20,920 bases of DNA, from positions 1 to 20,920 of the forward strand of contig JBPCWO010000394.1 in assembly GCA_051009475.1 (NCBI GenBank). The letters are read 5' to 3'. Numbering within the stretch: position 1 is the first letter of the stretch; each line of letters opens with the position of its first letter. Source of the stretch: CAXMNX01 sp051009475. Lineage in GTDB: Bacteria; Pseudomonadota; Alphaproteobacteria; Rhodobacterales; Rhodobacteraceae. The position numbers were made by a program, and so were the translations under genes. Below the pieces are notes generated by a model. The model was given only the letters and a program-made list of their open reading frames with translations, had not been told where the DNA came from and ran no database searches. Positions 7,213-15,118 of the stretch are shown piece after piece.

Positions 7213-8777
7213 TGTCGGCCCATGTCGGTTGCCGGCAAAAGGATGGGAAACTGCGCGCGTAAGCGGGAGTCGATGTCGTCGTCGATTGGACGCGGGTGGT
7301 GCGTGGCAAGGATTTCCTGCACGCGCACCTTTGCCCTTTCATAGATATCCAGCCCGCCTTCGACCTGCCAGTCGGCGGGGCTTTGGCGGTCGGCAATCTC
7401 TGGATAGGTATAATCGGCCTTCATCCGGTTAAGTGTATCCGTGTGACCAAGATAATGCCCTTCGCCCAGGCTAGCGTCGGCGATCACCTGAGCCGAAAGG
7501 TTGTCCGGCGTGACCTCGACCCCCCGGATCGAGCGCATGATTGCGCCCAGCATGTCGTTGTCGATCAAATAGGCCTCCAGAGAGGCGCCCAGCAAACTCG
7601 CCTGCATACCGCAAGCTTGGGTTACGAGGTTTGATCCAGCCTGGGCAGCCAGTGTTACGGCAAGACTCTTTTCGTAACCGTGTTGCGCATCCGGCAGCTT
7701 GGCATCGGTTATCCCGGCGATTGAACTGGTTGGCAGATCATAAAACCTACCCATCTGGGCGGCAGCGGCCATCAAAATGGCTTGCTCTCCGCCGCCGCCG
7801 CACATGGCGCCGGTTCTGAGATCAGCAACCAGCGGCTTGGGTGCGAAGATCGCCCTTGCATCGGGGTCAACCAGTTGCACAAAAACCAGCCCTGCCAGAG
7901 TTTCGGCCACTGCCTGCACCAGCGAGCCGGCAATGGATGCAGGCGACGTCGCGCCCGCCTGTCCCGCAGAAATTATCTGGACTGGAAATCCCGCGCGCAC
8001 TGCGGCTTCCAGAGTTTCGCAGGCCTCGGTCGCAAACCGCATTGGCGGAACGACATGGCACACCATGACAGTTAAGAAGGGTCGGTCGCGGAACGCTTCT
8101 TTGCCGCCGGCGATCATGTGGCACATCTCGGCGATGTCCTTCACGTGAGCGGTGTCGGTGATGCTGATCGATACGTGTTTGCGGGTGCCGCTGAGACAAG
8201 CGTAGGCCGTGTTGATGTCGAGGCGGAACGGGTCCGGCGCATCGCGGGCCACAAGCGAGCGGCTGAAGTGGTGGATGTGGGGCTGTGTGTCGACAATACG
8301 TGCGGCGTCGTAAAGATCGCGCATCGTTGTGTCGCGGTAGCTCCCATCAGGAGTCAATATTGACGGCGCTGCGCCGCCCGAGCTGAAATGCACAGAACTC
8401 CCTGAAAGGTCGAGGTCCATGCCCGCGCCGCGCGCATGCAACACCACGTCCCGGCGCGCGTGGGCGATCGTATTTTCAACCAGCGTGCGCGGGAAGAGCA
8501 GCCTGCCGTCCGCAGTTAGGCTTCCGCCATTCGCCGTCACGAGTTCAACCATGGACGCCGGGGCCTGTGAAATCCCCAGCGTTTCCAGAAGATCCAGAAC
8601 CGTGTCGTGAACCTGGCGTTCGTCGCTTTGGGTTAGGGGCCGAAATCGCCCCCCGGCGTGGCCGAAGCTGCCCAGCACAAAATCGACCCGCGCCGATGCC
8701 TTGGAACGGGCTGCGCGACCTCTGCGTGACCGTTCGGCCTGAGACATCGGCACGCCTAACAAGTAAATTTCATCCAA
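7209..8777 (-). CDS. MttB-family trimethylamine/quaternary-amine methyltransferase, non-pyrrolysine
   Basis: A 522-aa member of the MttB superfamily (TIM-barrel methyltransferases for trimethylamine or quaternary amines such as glycine betaine, proline betaine and carnitine). Family landmarks are RPLTQSDERQVHDTVLDLLETLGI (45-68), a central barrel with HFSRSLVARD and TRKHVSISI, GAMCGGGGEQAILMAAAAQ (323-341), ITDAKLPDAQHGYEKSL (356-372), and the C-terminal SLGEGHYLGHTDTLNRM segment with YTYPEIADR. The gene runs through with no amber codon, so it is a non-pyrrolysine type; archaeal MttB uses Pyl to demethylate trimethylamine. No corrinoid protein or corrinoid:THF methyltransferase lies nearby, so the methyl acceptor is unclear. 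An internal start at Met11 (8747), preceded by TTAGGCG, may be the real one. It is first gene of the unit, divergent from a LysR gene and overlapping the next gene by ATGA. Confidence 0.88.
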   Translation of the reverse strand: MDEIYLLGVPMSQAERSRRGRAARSKASARVDFVLGSFGHAGGRFRPLTQSDERQVHDTVLDLLETLGISQAPASMVELVTANGGSLTADGRLLFPRTLVENTIAHARRDVVLHARGAGMDLDLSGSSVHFSSGGAAPSILTPDGSYRDTTMRDLYDAARIVDTQPHIHHFSRSLVARDAPDPFRLDINTAYACLSGTRKHVSISITDTAHVKDIAEMCHMIAGGKEAFRDRPFLTVMVCHVVPPMRFATEACETLEAAVRAGFPVQIISAGQAGATSPASIAGSLVQAVAETLAGLVFVQLVDPDARAIFAPKPLVADLRTGAMCGGGGEQAILMAAAAQMGRFYDLPTSSIAGITDAKLPDAQHGYEKSLAVTLAAQAGSNLVTQACGMQASLLGASLEAYLIDNDMLGAIMRSIRGVEVTPDNLSAQVIADASLGEGHYLGHTDTLNRMKADYTYPEIADRQSPADWQVEGGLDIYERAKVRVQEILATHHPRPIDDDIDSRLRAQFPILLPATDMGRQ

Positions 8778-8833
8778 ATCAATGTTGTTGCCTTAATTTC
8801 AACGGTGCAAATGAAAAATCGCTTCTAGTGAAG

Positions 8834-8846
8834 TGAGATTTTCTCA
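8834..8846. promoter_or_regulatory. Candidate LysR operator (T-N11-A dyad)
   Basis: TGAGA-TTT-TCTCA is a perfect inverted repeat that exactly fits the T-N11-A core of LysR-type regulator sites. It lies in the 85-base gap between the divergent mttB-like and LysR genes, just before the preferred LysR start. A CTAAT, the short element described for GcvA, follows at 8848-8852. Location plus symmetry make it the natural site for the adjacent regulator. Confidence 0.6.
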
Positions 8847-8862
8847 TCTAATATTACACCAA

Positions 8863-9744
8863 ATGTCGCCAGTCCCGCCCTATACCGCCATTCGCGCGTT
8901 TGACGCCGCCAGTCGGCACCTGAGCTTTAAGCACGCGGCCGAAGAGCTGGCGGTAACGCCAACCGCTATCAGCCATCAGATCCGCCAACTTGAAAAGCTT
9001 TGTCGGGTCAAGCTGTTCAAGCGCGGCGCCAAGGGGGTTTCCCTGACAAGCCGGGGCCGTGCTTTCGCCACCGATCTGCGGCCCGCGATCGCCCAGATAG
9101 AACGCGCATATCGGTCGCTAACACTTTCAGAGCAGCGGAGTACCGTTGTCCTTGGCGCTGGGCCGATCATAGCCTCGCGCTGGTTGGCGCCGCGCCTTCC
9201 GTTGTTCGCCGCCAGCCACCCGGAAATCGATCTGCAATTGCTTAACTCGCCCACGGAAATCTGGCGCCGTGCGCCGGATTTTGACGTGGCAATCGTCTGG
9301 GGCCATGGGCATTGGCCAGGTCTGTCAGCGGAAAAATTGCTAGAGGTCAGCCTAGCGCCAGTGCTAACGCCCGAACTTGCGAAAGTCCTAGGCCCCCTGG
9401 AGGAACCCGGCGATCTGTTGCGAGCGCCGCTTTTGCACCACAGGAACAACAGTGAATGGACCGACTGGTTTCAACGCGCGAATGTCCTTGAGCCGGTGTC
9501 CAAAGGCACAATTATCGAAGACACGAATGTGTTGGTTCAAGCCGCGCTTTCGGGAGGGGGCGTGATGCTTGGCGTGCTTGATTTCCTTTCCGACGACATC
9601 GCGACCGGCAGACTGGTATGCCCGTTCCATATCGTGCTTGAGCCCGCCGCGGCATATTATCTTGTGACGTCAGGTGGGATTGAGAATCGGGCAAGCGCGA
9701 CGCTGCGGCAGTGGCTGAGTGCAAATGCCTCAGCGAGCCAGTGA
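8863..9744 (+). CDS. LysR-family transcriptional regulator, GcvA-type
   Basis: A 293-aa LysR-type regulator. The N-terminal winged helix-turn-helix is unmistakable: AIRAFDAASRHLSFKHAAEEL, then VTPTAISHQIRQLE, then LFKRGAKGVSLTSRGRAF (residues about 9-68). The rest is the co-inducer-binding domain (about 90-293). The opening PPYTAIRAFDAASRHLSF is the pattern of the GcvA/AmpR branch. I chose ATG at 8863 over an in-frame GTG at 8833, because it places the HTH at the usual distance from the N-terminus and leaves the T-N11-A dyad (8834-8846) outside the gene. It is divergently transcribed from the mttB-like operon, so it most likely activates that operon in response to a substrate or intermediate and represses itself. 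Its inducer is unknown. Confidence 0.92.
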   Translation: MSPVPPYTAIRAFDAASRHLSFKHAAEELAVTPTAISHQIRQLEKLCRVKLFKRGAKGVSLTSRGRAFATDLRPAIAQIERAYRSLTLSEQRSTVVLGAGPIIASRWLAPRLPLFAASHPEIDLQLLNSPTEIWRRAPDFDVAIVWGHGHWPGLSAEKLLEVSLAPVLTPELAKVLGPLEEPGDLLRAPLLHHRNNSEWTDWFQRANVLEPVSKGTIIEDTNVLVQAALSGGGVMLGVLDFLSDDIATGRLVCPFHIVLEPAAAYYLVTSGGIENRASATLRQWLSANASASQ

Positions 9745-9904
9745 GGCCCAGCGGGCATTCGAATCCTGACGGATTTCTCGATCCTATTCGGCCGTCCGAT
9801 TTAAAGCCTCAGATGCCAGTTCAAAGCCTAAAGTAAATGTTCCACAAGCGCGCTGCGAAATTCTGACTGGCCTGGGTTATTTGCTACTGTGCCACACCCG
9901 CCAG

Positions 9905-11083
9905 TCACGACGTGCTCTCTGCCAAAAAGGACTTCATCCTCGAAAGGGCCTCGCGAATGTTGCCCTGACTGTTGGCATAGCTAAGACGAATGTAACCTTC
10001 GCCGAGAATGCCGAAGTCGGGGCCTCCAATTGTAGCGACTCCCTTCACTTCCAATAGCTCTGACGCCAGCGCCTTTGCCTTGTGGCCCGTGTTCGAGATA
10101 TTGGGAAAGGCGTAGAAAGCGCCCTTGGGGGTGATGCAGCTAATGCCGGGTATGTCGTTAAGCAGGTCCACGACCAGTTTCCGCCGCGTGTCGAATTCCG
10201 ACATCATCGCGGCGACCGCATCCTGTGGACCAGTTAACGCCTCAAGAGCTGCAAACTGCGCTGGAGCATTGACGCATGACCACGCGTTGACGGCAAGCTT
10301 CCGGGCCTTCTCGAACAATCCGTCGGGCCAGATTGAGTAGCCAAGCCGCCAACCTGTCATCGCATAAGTCTTGGACCAGCCATTTAGCAGGATCAGCCGG
10401 TCGCGGATTTCGGGATAAGAAAGAAGTGAAACATGTTCCTGACCGTCATAAAGCATCTGGTCGTAGATCTCGTCGCTCAGGATCGCGATATCAGGATTGT
10501 CGGCAAGCCCTTCCACTAGTTTGTCGATTTCCGCACGTGGTGTGACGCCGCCGCAAGGATTAGCCGGGGAATTGAGGATTATCAGCCTTGTGTCACGTGT
10601 AACCAGAGAAAGAGTTTCGTCGGCCAAGAATGCAAAACCGTTCTTTTCGCGGATCGGCACGGGGATAGGACGGGCACCGGTAAATTCGATCATAGAGCGG
10701 TATATCGGAAAACCCGGATCGGGATAAAGGATATCCACGCCGGGTTCACCGAACATCAGGATTGCAGCGAACATTGTGACCTTGCCACCCGGGACGATCA
10801 GCACGCGCTCGGGGCTGACATCGGCGCCCAAGCGACGATGCAGATCAGCGGCAACAGCCTCTCGCAGCGGAGGGATGCCGACAGCCGGGGTATAGCCGTG
10901 CTGGCCATCGTGCAGGGCTCTTACTGCGGCCTCGACGATATTTGGGGGGGTCGGAAAATCAGGCTGACCGATTCCTAAGTTGATGATGCTTTTGCCTTCA
11001 GACGCAAGGGCACCCGCCCGAGCTAGTACGGCAAACGCATTTTCCTCTCCGATTCTGTCGAATCCGGCAGTCGTTCGTAACAT
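9905..11083 (-). CDS. Class I pyridoxal-phosphate aminotransferase (aspartate aminotransferase-like)
   Basis: PLP-dependent fold-type I aminotransferase of about 392 aa from the chosen start. Landmarks in order: NLGIGQPDFPTPPNI near the N-terminus, HGYTPAVGIPPLREAVA, the NSPANPCGG loop whose Asn binds PLP, SDEIYDQMLYDG with the PLP-contacting Asp and Tyr, the Schiff-base Lys in GWSKTYAMTGWRLGY, and the C-terminal substrate-binding Arg in YIRLSYANS. Substrate is probably aspartate or another acidic or neutral L-amino acid with 2-oxoglutarate; the fold does not decide it. The frame extends 17 codons upstream through an ATG (11101) to a TTG (11134), but family proteins begin near MLRTTAGFDRIGEENAF and a GGGGG tract precedes that ATG, so I start at 11083. 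It is a single gene, convergent with the LysR gene, so any link with the amine operon is only by proximity. Confidence 0.88.
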   Translation of the reverse strand: MLRTTAGFDRIGEENAFAVLARAGALASEGKSIINLGIGQPDFPTPPNIVEAAVRALHDGQHGYTPAVGIPPLREAVAADLHRRLGADVSPERVLIVPGGKVTMFAAILMFGEPGVDILYPDPGFPIYRSMIEFTGARPIPVPIREKNGFAFLADETLSLVTRDTRLIILNSPANPCGGVTPRAEIDKLVEGLADNPDIAILSDEIYDQMLYDGQEHVSLLSYPEIRDRLILLNGWSKTYAMTGWRLGYSIWPDGLFEKARKLAVNAWSCVNAPAQFAALEALTGPQDAVAAMMSEFDTRRKLVVDLLNDIPGISCITPKGAFYAFPNISNTGHKAKALASELLEVKGVATIGGPDFGILGEGYIRLSYANSQGNIREALSRMKSFLAESTS

Positions 11084-11524
11084 AACTCCCCCCGTCGTCA
11101 TTGAAAATTTCGGTGACAATGACCTGCCGATCAAAACGCCACTACTAAATAGATCGGCAAATGCCTGACTGCTCGACGCTGAAAATCATTTGATCACAAC
11201 CCGTACCGCCCGTAAACAATTGCGGACTTAATTAGTGAATAATGATGATTTGGGCGGTCGGATCGAACACTCGTTTTGTCCGAAAACCAACCAATCGCTT
11301 CAGTCAATACATCCGGCGGCCAGGGATTCAGTGCAGACATTCGAGGCGCCCTGAGCCATTTTTGCCATCTGCCCTATCCGCGCTTTCAGCCGCAGGGCAC
11401 TTCCCGGTCGAAAGAAAGCATCGCTACTTCAGATTTCATTTTCTGATGATCGATGGTTTGTGCGGTGGGTTTGCCGCAATCAAACACTATTTTTTTGGTA
11501 TTTACAGTATGTTACCTGATTGGA
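11084..11524. other. Intergenic stretch between aminotransferase and tRNA-Glu
   Basis: No gene is supported here. An open plus-strand frame crosses it but ends in residues that are simply the antisense of the tRNA (MVARRGIEP type), a well-known spurious call. The minus strand should hold the aminotransferase promoter on its left side. On the plus strand GTTTG (11469-11473) pairs with CAAAC (11481-11485) and is followed by a T7 run, terminator-like but without an obvious plus-strand transcript to stop. Confidence 0.5.
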
Positions 11525-11599
11525 TGGTAGCCCGTAGGGGAATCGAACCCCTCTTTCCAGGTTGAAAACCTGGCGTCCTAACCGATAGACGAACGGGCC
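11525..11599 (-). tRNA. tRNA-Glu, anticodon TTC
   Basis: Read on the minus strand, the gene folds as a complete cloverleaf. The acceptor 5' GGCCCGT pairs with ACGGGCT (the first pair is a G-U), the D arm is GTCTATCGGTTAGGAC, and the anticodon arm CCAGG-TTTTCAA-CCTGG has anticodon TTC. The T arm is AGGGG-TTCGATT-CCCCT, followed by discriminator A and an encoded CCA (11525-11527). The anticodon decodes GAA/GAG. Confidence 0.97.
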
Positions 11600-11614
11600 A
11601 GCGCCGTGGACGGC

Positions 11615-11643
11615 TAATTAGGCAAACTCAATCGAGAGAGCAA
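11615..11643 (-). promoter_or_regulatory. Candidate sigma-70 promoter for tRNA-Glu
   Basis: On the minus strand TTGCTC (11643-11638) and TAATTA (11620-11615) are separated by 17 bases, and the -10 ends 15 bases before the mature tRNA 5' end. Spacing and position are right for a tRNA promoter, although the -10 hexamer is not perfect. Confidence 0.45.
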
Positions 11644-11685
11644 GAGGATTCTTATTGGGAACCCCAAAGCGCGCGCCAGAGGTTA

Positions 11686-13431
11686 TCACGCCACCGGTGC
11701 GGCATCCTCGAGCCGCAACTGCGGCGTTTGGCGCCCACCCCAATGGTTGATTTCCAGCCGCCCTGCAATGTGAAACCGCGCGCCGCCGTGTTCGCGTAGC
11801 GCCGTTCCCAGTGGGCTGTCAAATGCACCGAATGCGATGGCATCAAGTCGGGCGCCAAGCCCGTCGCCGATTGTCAACTTCAGGTGGCCTGAGCCGACTT
11901 GCCGGGCATGTAAAACCACGGCCTCGGGCATAGCAAATCGTGGCGCGGGGGCGCCCTGACCAAATGGCCCTGCCGCTTCGATCTGAGAGATCAATTCAAC
12001 TGATGCGGCGCCGGGCATAAGCGCTGTGTCAATGTGAAGATCGCGAGGGCCACCGGCAGCGGCCCCCTGTTTTTCTAATAACTCTGAAAGTCGATCCATT
12101 GCTGGCTCAAGCTGGTCCTCCGCAACCGTTAGCCCCGCCGCCATCCGGTGGCCGCCTCCCTTGATAAGCAACCCCTCTGCCGCGATCCGTTGAACAGCAT
12201 GGCCAAGATCAATTCCAGCAATTGATCGCCCCGAACCTTTGCCTTCGCCGCCTTCCAGTCCGATGACGACTGCCGGTCGGTTGGTTGCTTCTTTCAGGCG
12301 CGCTGCGACGATGCCGACGACGCCGGGATGCCAGCCTTTGTCCGCGGCCCAAATCAGCGGCTTGTCGAGGCCTCGGGATTCTGCTTGTGCAAGTGCCGCT
12401 TCGCGAACGGCGAATTCAATTTCGCGGCGGTCCTTATTCCATTCGTCAAGCCGCTCGGCCAACGACCGGGCTTCATCCGGGTTGCGTGTCGCCAAACATC
12501 GCGCACCGATATCTGCGCGCCCCACGCGACCGCCAGCATTGACGCGAGGCCCCAAAATGTATCCCAAGTGATAGGCTGAAGGCGGTGCGTCAAACCCGGC
12601 GACGTCTGCCAGCGCTGCAATCCCGGGCCTTGCGCGCTGCGCCATCACTTTCAGCCCTTGCCGCACAAGTGCGCGGTTGACGCCCGAAAGCGGGGCCACA
12701 TCTGCCACCGTGGCCAAGGCGACCAAATCCAACATGGCCAGCAAATCAGGCCCGCTGTGTCCAGCCGACTTCAGACGCCGATTTGCTTCGACGAGAACCA
12801 AAAACACGACAGCGGCGGCACATAGGTGCGCCAGATCGCCGTTTTCGTCCTGTCGATTGGGGTTCACCACCGCGACTGCTGCAGGCAAATCCTCGGCGGC
12901 GAGGTGATGATCAATGATCATGACTTCCGCGCCTTCCGCCGCGGCAATTGCCTCGTGCGACAACGTTCCGCAATCAACACAAATAATCAGGTCATGGCGC
13001 GCGGCCAGTTCCGCCATCGCCGGGGAATTGGGGCCGTACCCCTCATCGATCCGGTCCGGCACGTAAAGCGTTGCATCGTGGTTTTGCTGTCGAAGCCAAT
13101 CCAGCAGCAAAGCCGCGGACGCGCCGCCATCGACGTCGTAATCCGCAAAAACGGCGATCCTCTCGGTCTTTTCGAGCGCTGCGATCAAACGTTCGGCCGC
13201 TGGTTCCATGTCTCGCAAGGACATCGGATCGGGTAAAAGATCGCGCAGCGAAGGATTCAGATATTTTTCGGCGTCATCGGAGTTAACCCCGCGGGCAACC
13301 AACAGCCGGCAAAGCGCGGGCGGCAAACCGGTTTGCTGCTCAATCGCCTCGGATTGTCGTAATGCTTCGGCGGTCGGGCCGACCCAGCGACGCCCGGTCA
13401 GGGACGAGTCGACGCCCAGAAACGAAGTCAT
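11686..13431 (-). CDS. recJ: Single-stranded-DNA-specific 5'-3' exonuclease RecJ
   Basis: A 581-aa RecJ of the DHH phosphoesterase family, which degrades single-stranded DNA 5' to 3' in RecF-pathway recombination, mismatch repair and base-excision repair. Visible motifs: FADYDVDGGASAALL (95-109, motif I metal ligands), CVDCGT (151-156), the DHH triad in MIIDHHLA (174-176), ATVADVAPL (240-248), the Arg/Gly-rich LGPRVNAGGRVGRADIG, and the DHHA1-type GGGHRMAAGL, followed by the C-terminal OB-like domain. Length is normal. The start overlaps the stop of the upstream cysteine hydrolase (ATGA), so it is the last gene of the glpX unit, 86 bases before tRNA-Glu. Confidence 0.96.
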   Translation of the reverse strand: MTSFLGVDSSLTGRRWVGPTAEALRQSEAIEQQTGLPPALCRLLVARGVNSDDAEKYLNPSLRDLLPDPMSLRDMEPAAERLIAALEKTERIAVFADYDVDGGASAALLLDWLRQQNHDATLYVPDRIDEGYGPNSPAMAELAARHDLIICVDCGTLSHEAIAAAEGAEVMIIDHHLAAEDLPAAVAVVNPNRQDENGDLAHLCAAAVVFLVLVEANRRLKSAGHSGPDLLAMLDLVALATVADVAPLSGVNRALVRQGLKVMAQRARPGIAALADVAGFDAPPSAYHLGYILGPRVNAGGRVGRADIGARCLATRNPDEARSLAERLDEWNKDRREIEFAVREAALAQAESRGLDKPLIWAADKGWHPGVVGIVAARLKEATNRPAVVIGLEGGEGKGSGRSIAGIDLGHAVQRIAAEGLLIKGGGHRMAAGLTVAEDQLEPAMDRLSELLEKQGAAAGGPRDLHIDTALMPGAASVELISQIEAAGPFGQGAPAPRFAMPEAVVLHARQVGSGHLKLTIGDGLGARLDAIAFGAFDSPLGTALREHGGARFHIAGRLEINHWGGRQTPQLRLEDAAPVA

Positions 13432-13976
13432 CGGGCGATCAGGTCGGTGCTGTGCACGACTTGGGCAAATTCCCCGTGAAGGTGTGAAAGAGCCGCAACA
13501 TGGATCGCTTCAGGATCGACGGCCGGCGCCGCCGGCTGCCAGGAAGTATCGGCGTTGACCGAAAACGCAGCGCAGGCGTCATGCGCTACAGATACTCGAA
13601 AGCCCAAATTTGCGGCCATCCGGGTGGTCGTTGAAACGCAGTGGGGTGTGGTCAGGCCGCAGATGACCACGTCTTCAATTTCCGCCGCGCGAAGCAGTGA
13701 CTCCAGGTCAGTGCCGATGAAAGCGGAGTTTACGTGCTTTTCCAGCACCGGCTCACTTGGCAAAGGCGCCACCTCGACCTTGAATTCAATCCCCGGTCCA
13801 ACCAAGGGGCTTCCCGGTTCTGTCGATACATGGCGGACATGAAAGATCGGTGCGCCGCGCACGCGCCAAGCGTTCGCTAAGTTCCCTGCCGCAGTTTCGG
13901 CATCTGGATTGTTCCGCTCACCCCAAATGGGCGCGTCGAACCCAGTTTGTATGTCGATCAGGACCAGAGCGGTCAT
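13428..13976 (-). CDS. Isochorismatase-like cysteine hydrolase
   Basis: A 182-aa protein of the isochorismatase/nicotinamidase-like cysteine hydrolase family, cytoplasmic. The catalytic triad is visible: Asp8 in ALVLIDIQ, Lys80 in VLEKHVNSAF, and the nucleophile Cys113 in GLTTPHCVSTT; the cis-peptide-type ICGL segment precedes the Cys. The family hydrolyses amides or related bonds (nicotinamide, N-carbamoyl compounds, ureidoacrylate and others), and the sequence alone does not tell which. It lies 5 bases after glpX and overlaps recJ by ATGA, so it is embedded in that unit although its chemistry has no obvious link to either neighbour. Confidence 0.9.
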   Translation of the reverse strand: MTALVLIDIQTGFDAPIWGERNNPDAETAAGNLANAWRVRGAPIFHVRHVSTEPGSPLVGPGIEFKVEVAPLPSEPVLEKHVNSAFIGTDLESLLRAAEIEDVVICGLTTPHCVSTTTRMAANLGFRVSVAHDACAAFSVNADTSWQPAAPAVDPEAIHVAALSHLHGEFAQVVHSTDLIAR

Positions 13977-13981
13977 ACCGC

Positions 13982-14947
13982 TCAGCTATTAACGGGGTGG
14001 CGGTAATTCATTCGCCGTACCGACCCGGTTTTTGAACGCATGAGGATTGTTTCGGCTGTGAGCCATCCCGGTTCGCGACGGATCCCGGGCAAAATCGACC
14101 CATCTGTAACGCCCGTCGCCGCAAATATGACGTCTCCGGTCACCATGTCATCGCGGGTATAGACCCGATCGAGATTGGTGATCCCGGCACTATGCGCGCG
14201 GCCCCGTTCGTCGTCGTTGCGAAAGGTGAGCCGCCCGAACATCTGCCCGCCCATGCATTTCAGGGCTGCGGCGGCCAACACGCCCTCAGGCGCACCGCCT
14301 TGGCCCATATACATGTCAATTCCAGTCATCGGTTCGGCGCAATGGATCACACCGGCCACGTCGCCATCGGTGATCAGACGGATCGCGGCCCCGGTAGTGC
14401 GAAGCTCGGCGATAATCTCTTCGTGGCGCGGACGTTCCAGAACGCAAACGGTGATGTCCTCGGTCGAGCAGCCCTTGGCGGCCGCTAGCGTCGAGACGCG
14501 CTCGGCCGGCGACATGTCCATCGTTACGACGCCTGGTCGAAAGCCAGGCCCGACTGCCAATTTGTCCATATAGACGTCAGGGGCATGAAGCATGGTGCCG
14601 CGTGGCCCCATTGCAATGACGGCCAGAGCGTTAGGCATATCTTTCGCCGTCAAGGTTGTACCTTCCAGCGGATCGAGCGCAATATCAACGTCTGGCCCGG
14701 TGCCAGTTCCGACTTCTTCGCCAATATACAGCATTGGCGCTTCGTCGCGTTCGCCTTCGCCGATGACAACCACGCCTTGAATCTCAAGCTGATTAAGTTG
14801 TGTCCGCATCGCATCGACTGCCGCCTGGTCCGCGGCCTTTTCATCACCGCGTCCAATCAGCCGAGCTGAAGCCAATGCCGCCGCTTCGGACACCCGCGCT
14901 AGACCAAGCGAAAGCATTCTGTCGTAAAATTCGGGGGTGTCGCGCAT
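13982..14947 (-). CDS. glpX: Class II fructose-1,6-bisphosphatase GlpX
   Basis: A 321-aa class II fructose-bisphosphatase that converts fructose 1,6-bisphosphate to fructose 6-phosphate in gluconeogenesis (in some relatives also acting on sedoheptulose bisphosphate). Metal and phosphate motifs are intact: GEGERDEAPML (63-73) and DIALDPLEGTTL (88-99), with MGQGGAPEGVLAAAALK (phosphate site) later and GVTDGSILPGI near the end. A good ribosome site, AAGGAG, lies 7 bases before the ATG. It is first gene of the glpX / cysteine hydrolase / recJ unit, reading away from purA. In related Roseobacters I recall glpX beside a homoserine dehydrogenase gene; none is present here. Confidence 0.96.
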   Translation of the reverse strand: MRDTPEFYDRMLSLGLARVSEAAALASARLIGRGDEKAADQAAVDAMRTQLNQLEIQGVVVIGEGERDEAPMLYIGEEVGTGTGPDVDIALDPLEGTTLTAKDMPNALAVIAMGPRGTMLHAPDVYMDKLAVGPGFRPGVVTMDMSPAERVSTLAAAKGCSTEDITVCVLERPRHEEIIAELRTTGAAIRLITDGDVAGVIHCAEPMTGIDMYMGQGGAPEGVLAAAALKCMGGQMFGRLTFRNDDERGRAHSAGITNLDRVYTRDDMVTGDVIFAATGVTDGSILPGIRREPGWLTAETILMRSKTGSVRRMNYRHPVNS

Positions 14948-15118
14948 TGATGGCTCCTTTTAACGAATTTAGCTTGTCCTATCGACCGGCCGCGAGCGGA
15001 GCAAGACTGCGAGTGCGATGATAGGGGACATAGTATGGCACACGACCGTATTTTCTGTTTCGCCGCCTGCTTCGGCCCGTTATACGGCCACCGGTCAGAC
15101 CAACGCAGGGAATAGTGA

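Noticed and set aside
11469..11497. Hairpin plus T-run as a rho-independent terminator
   Set aside because: It is oriented on the plus strand where no supported gene ends; the stem is only 5 pairs and A+T-leaning.
11242..11565. Plus-strand frame of about 107 codons before and across tRNA-Glu
   Set aside because: It ends inside the antisense of the tRNA, giving the familiar spurious tail VARRGIEPLF, and has no family features.
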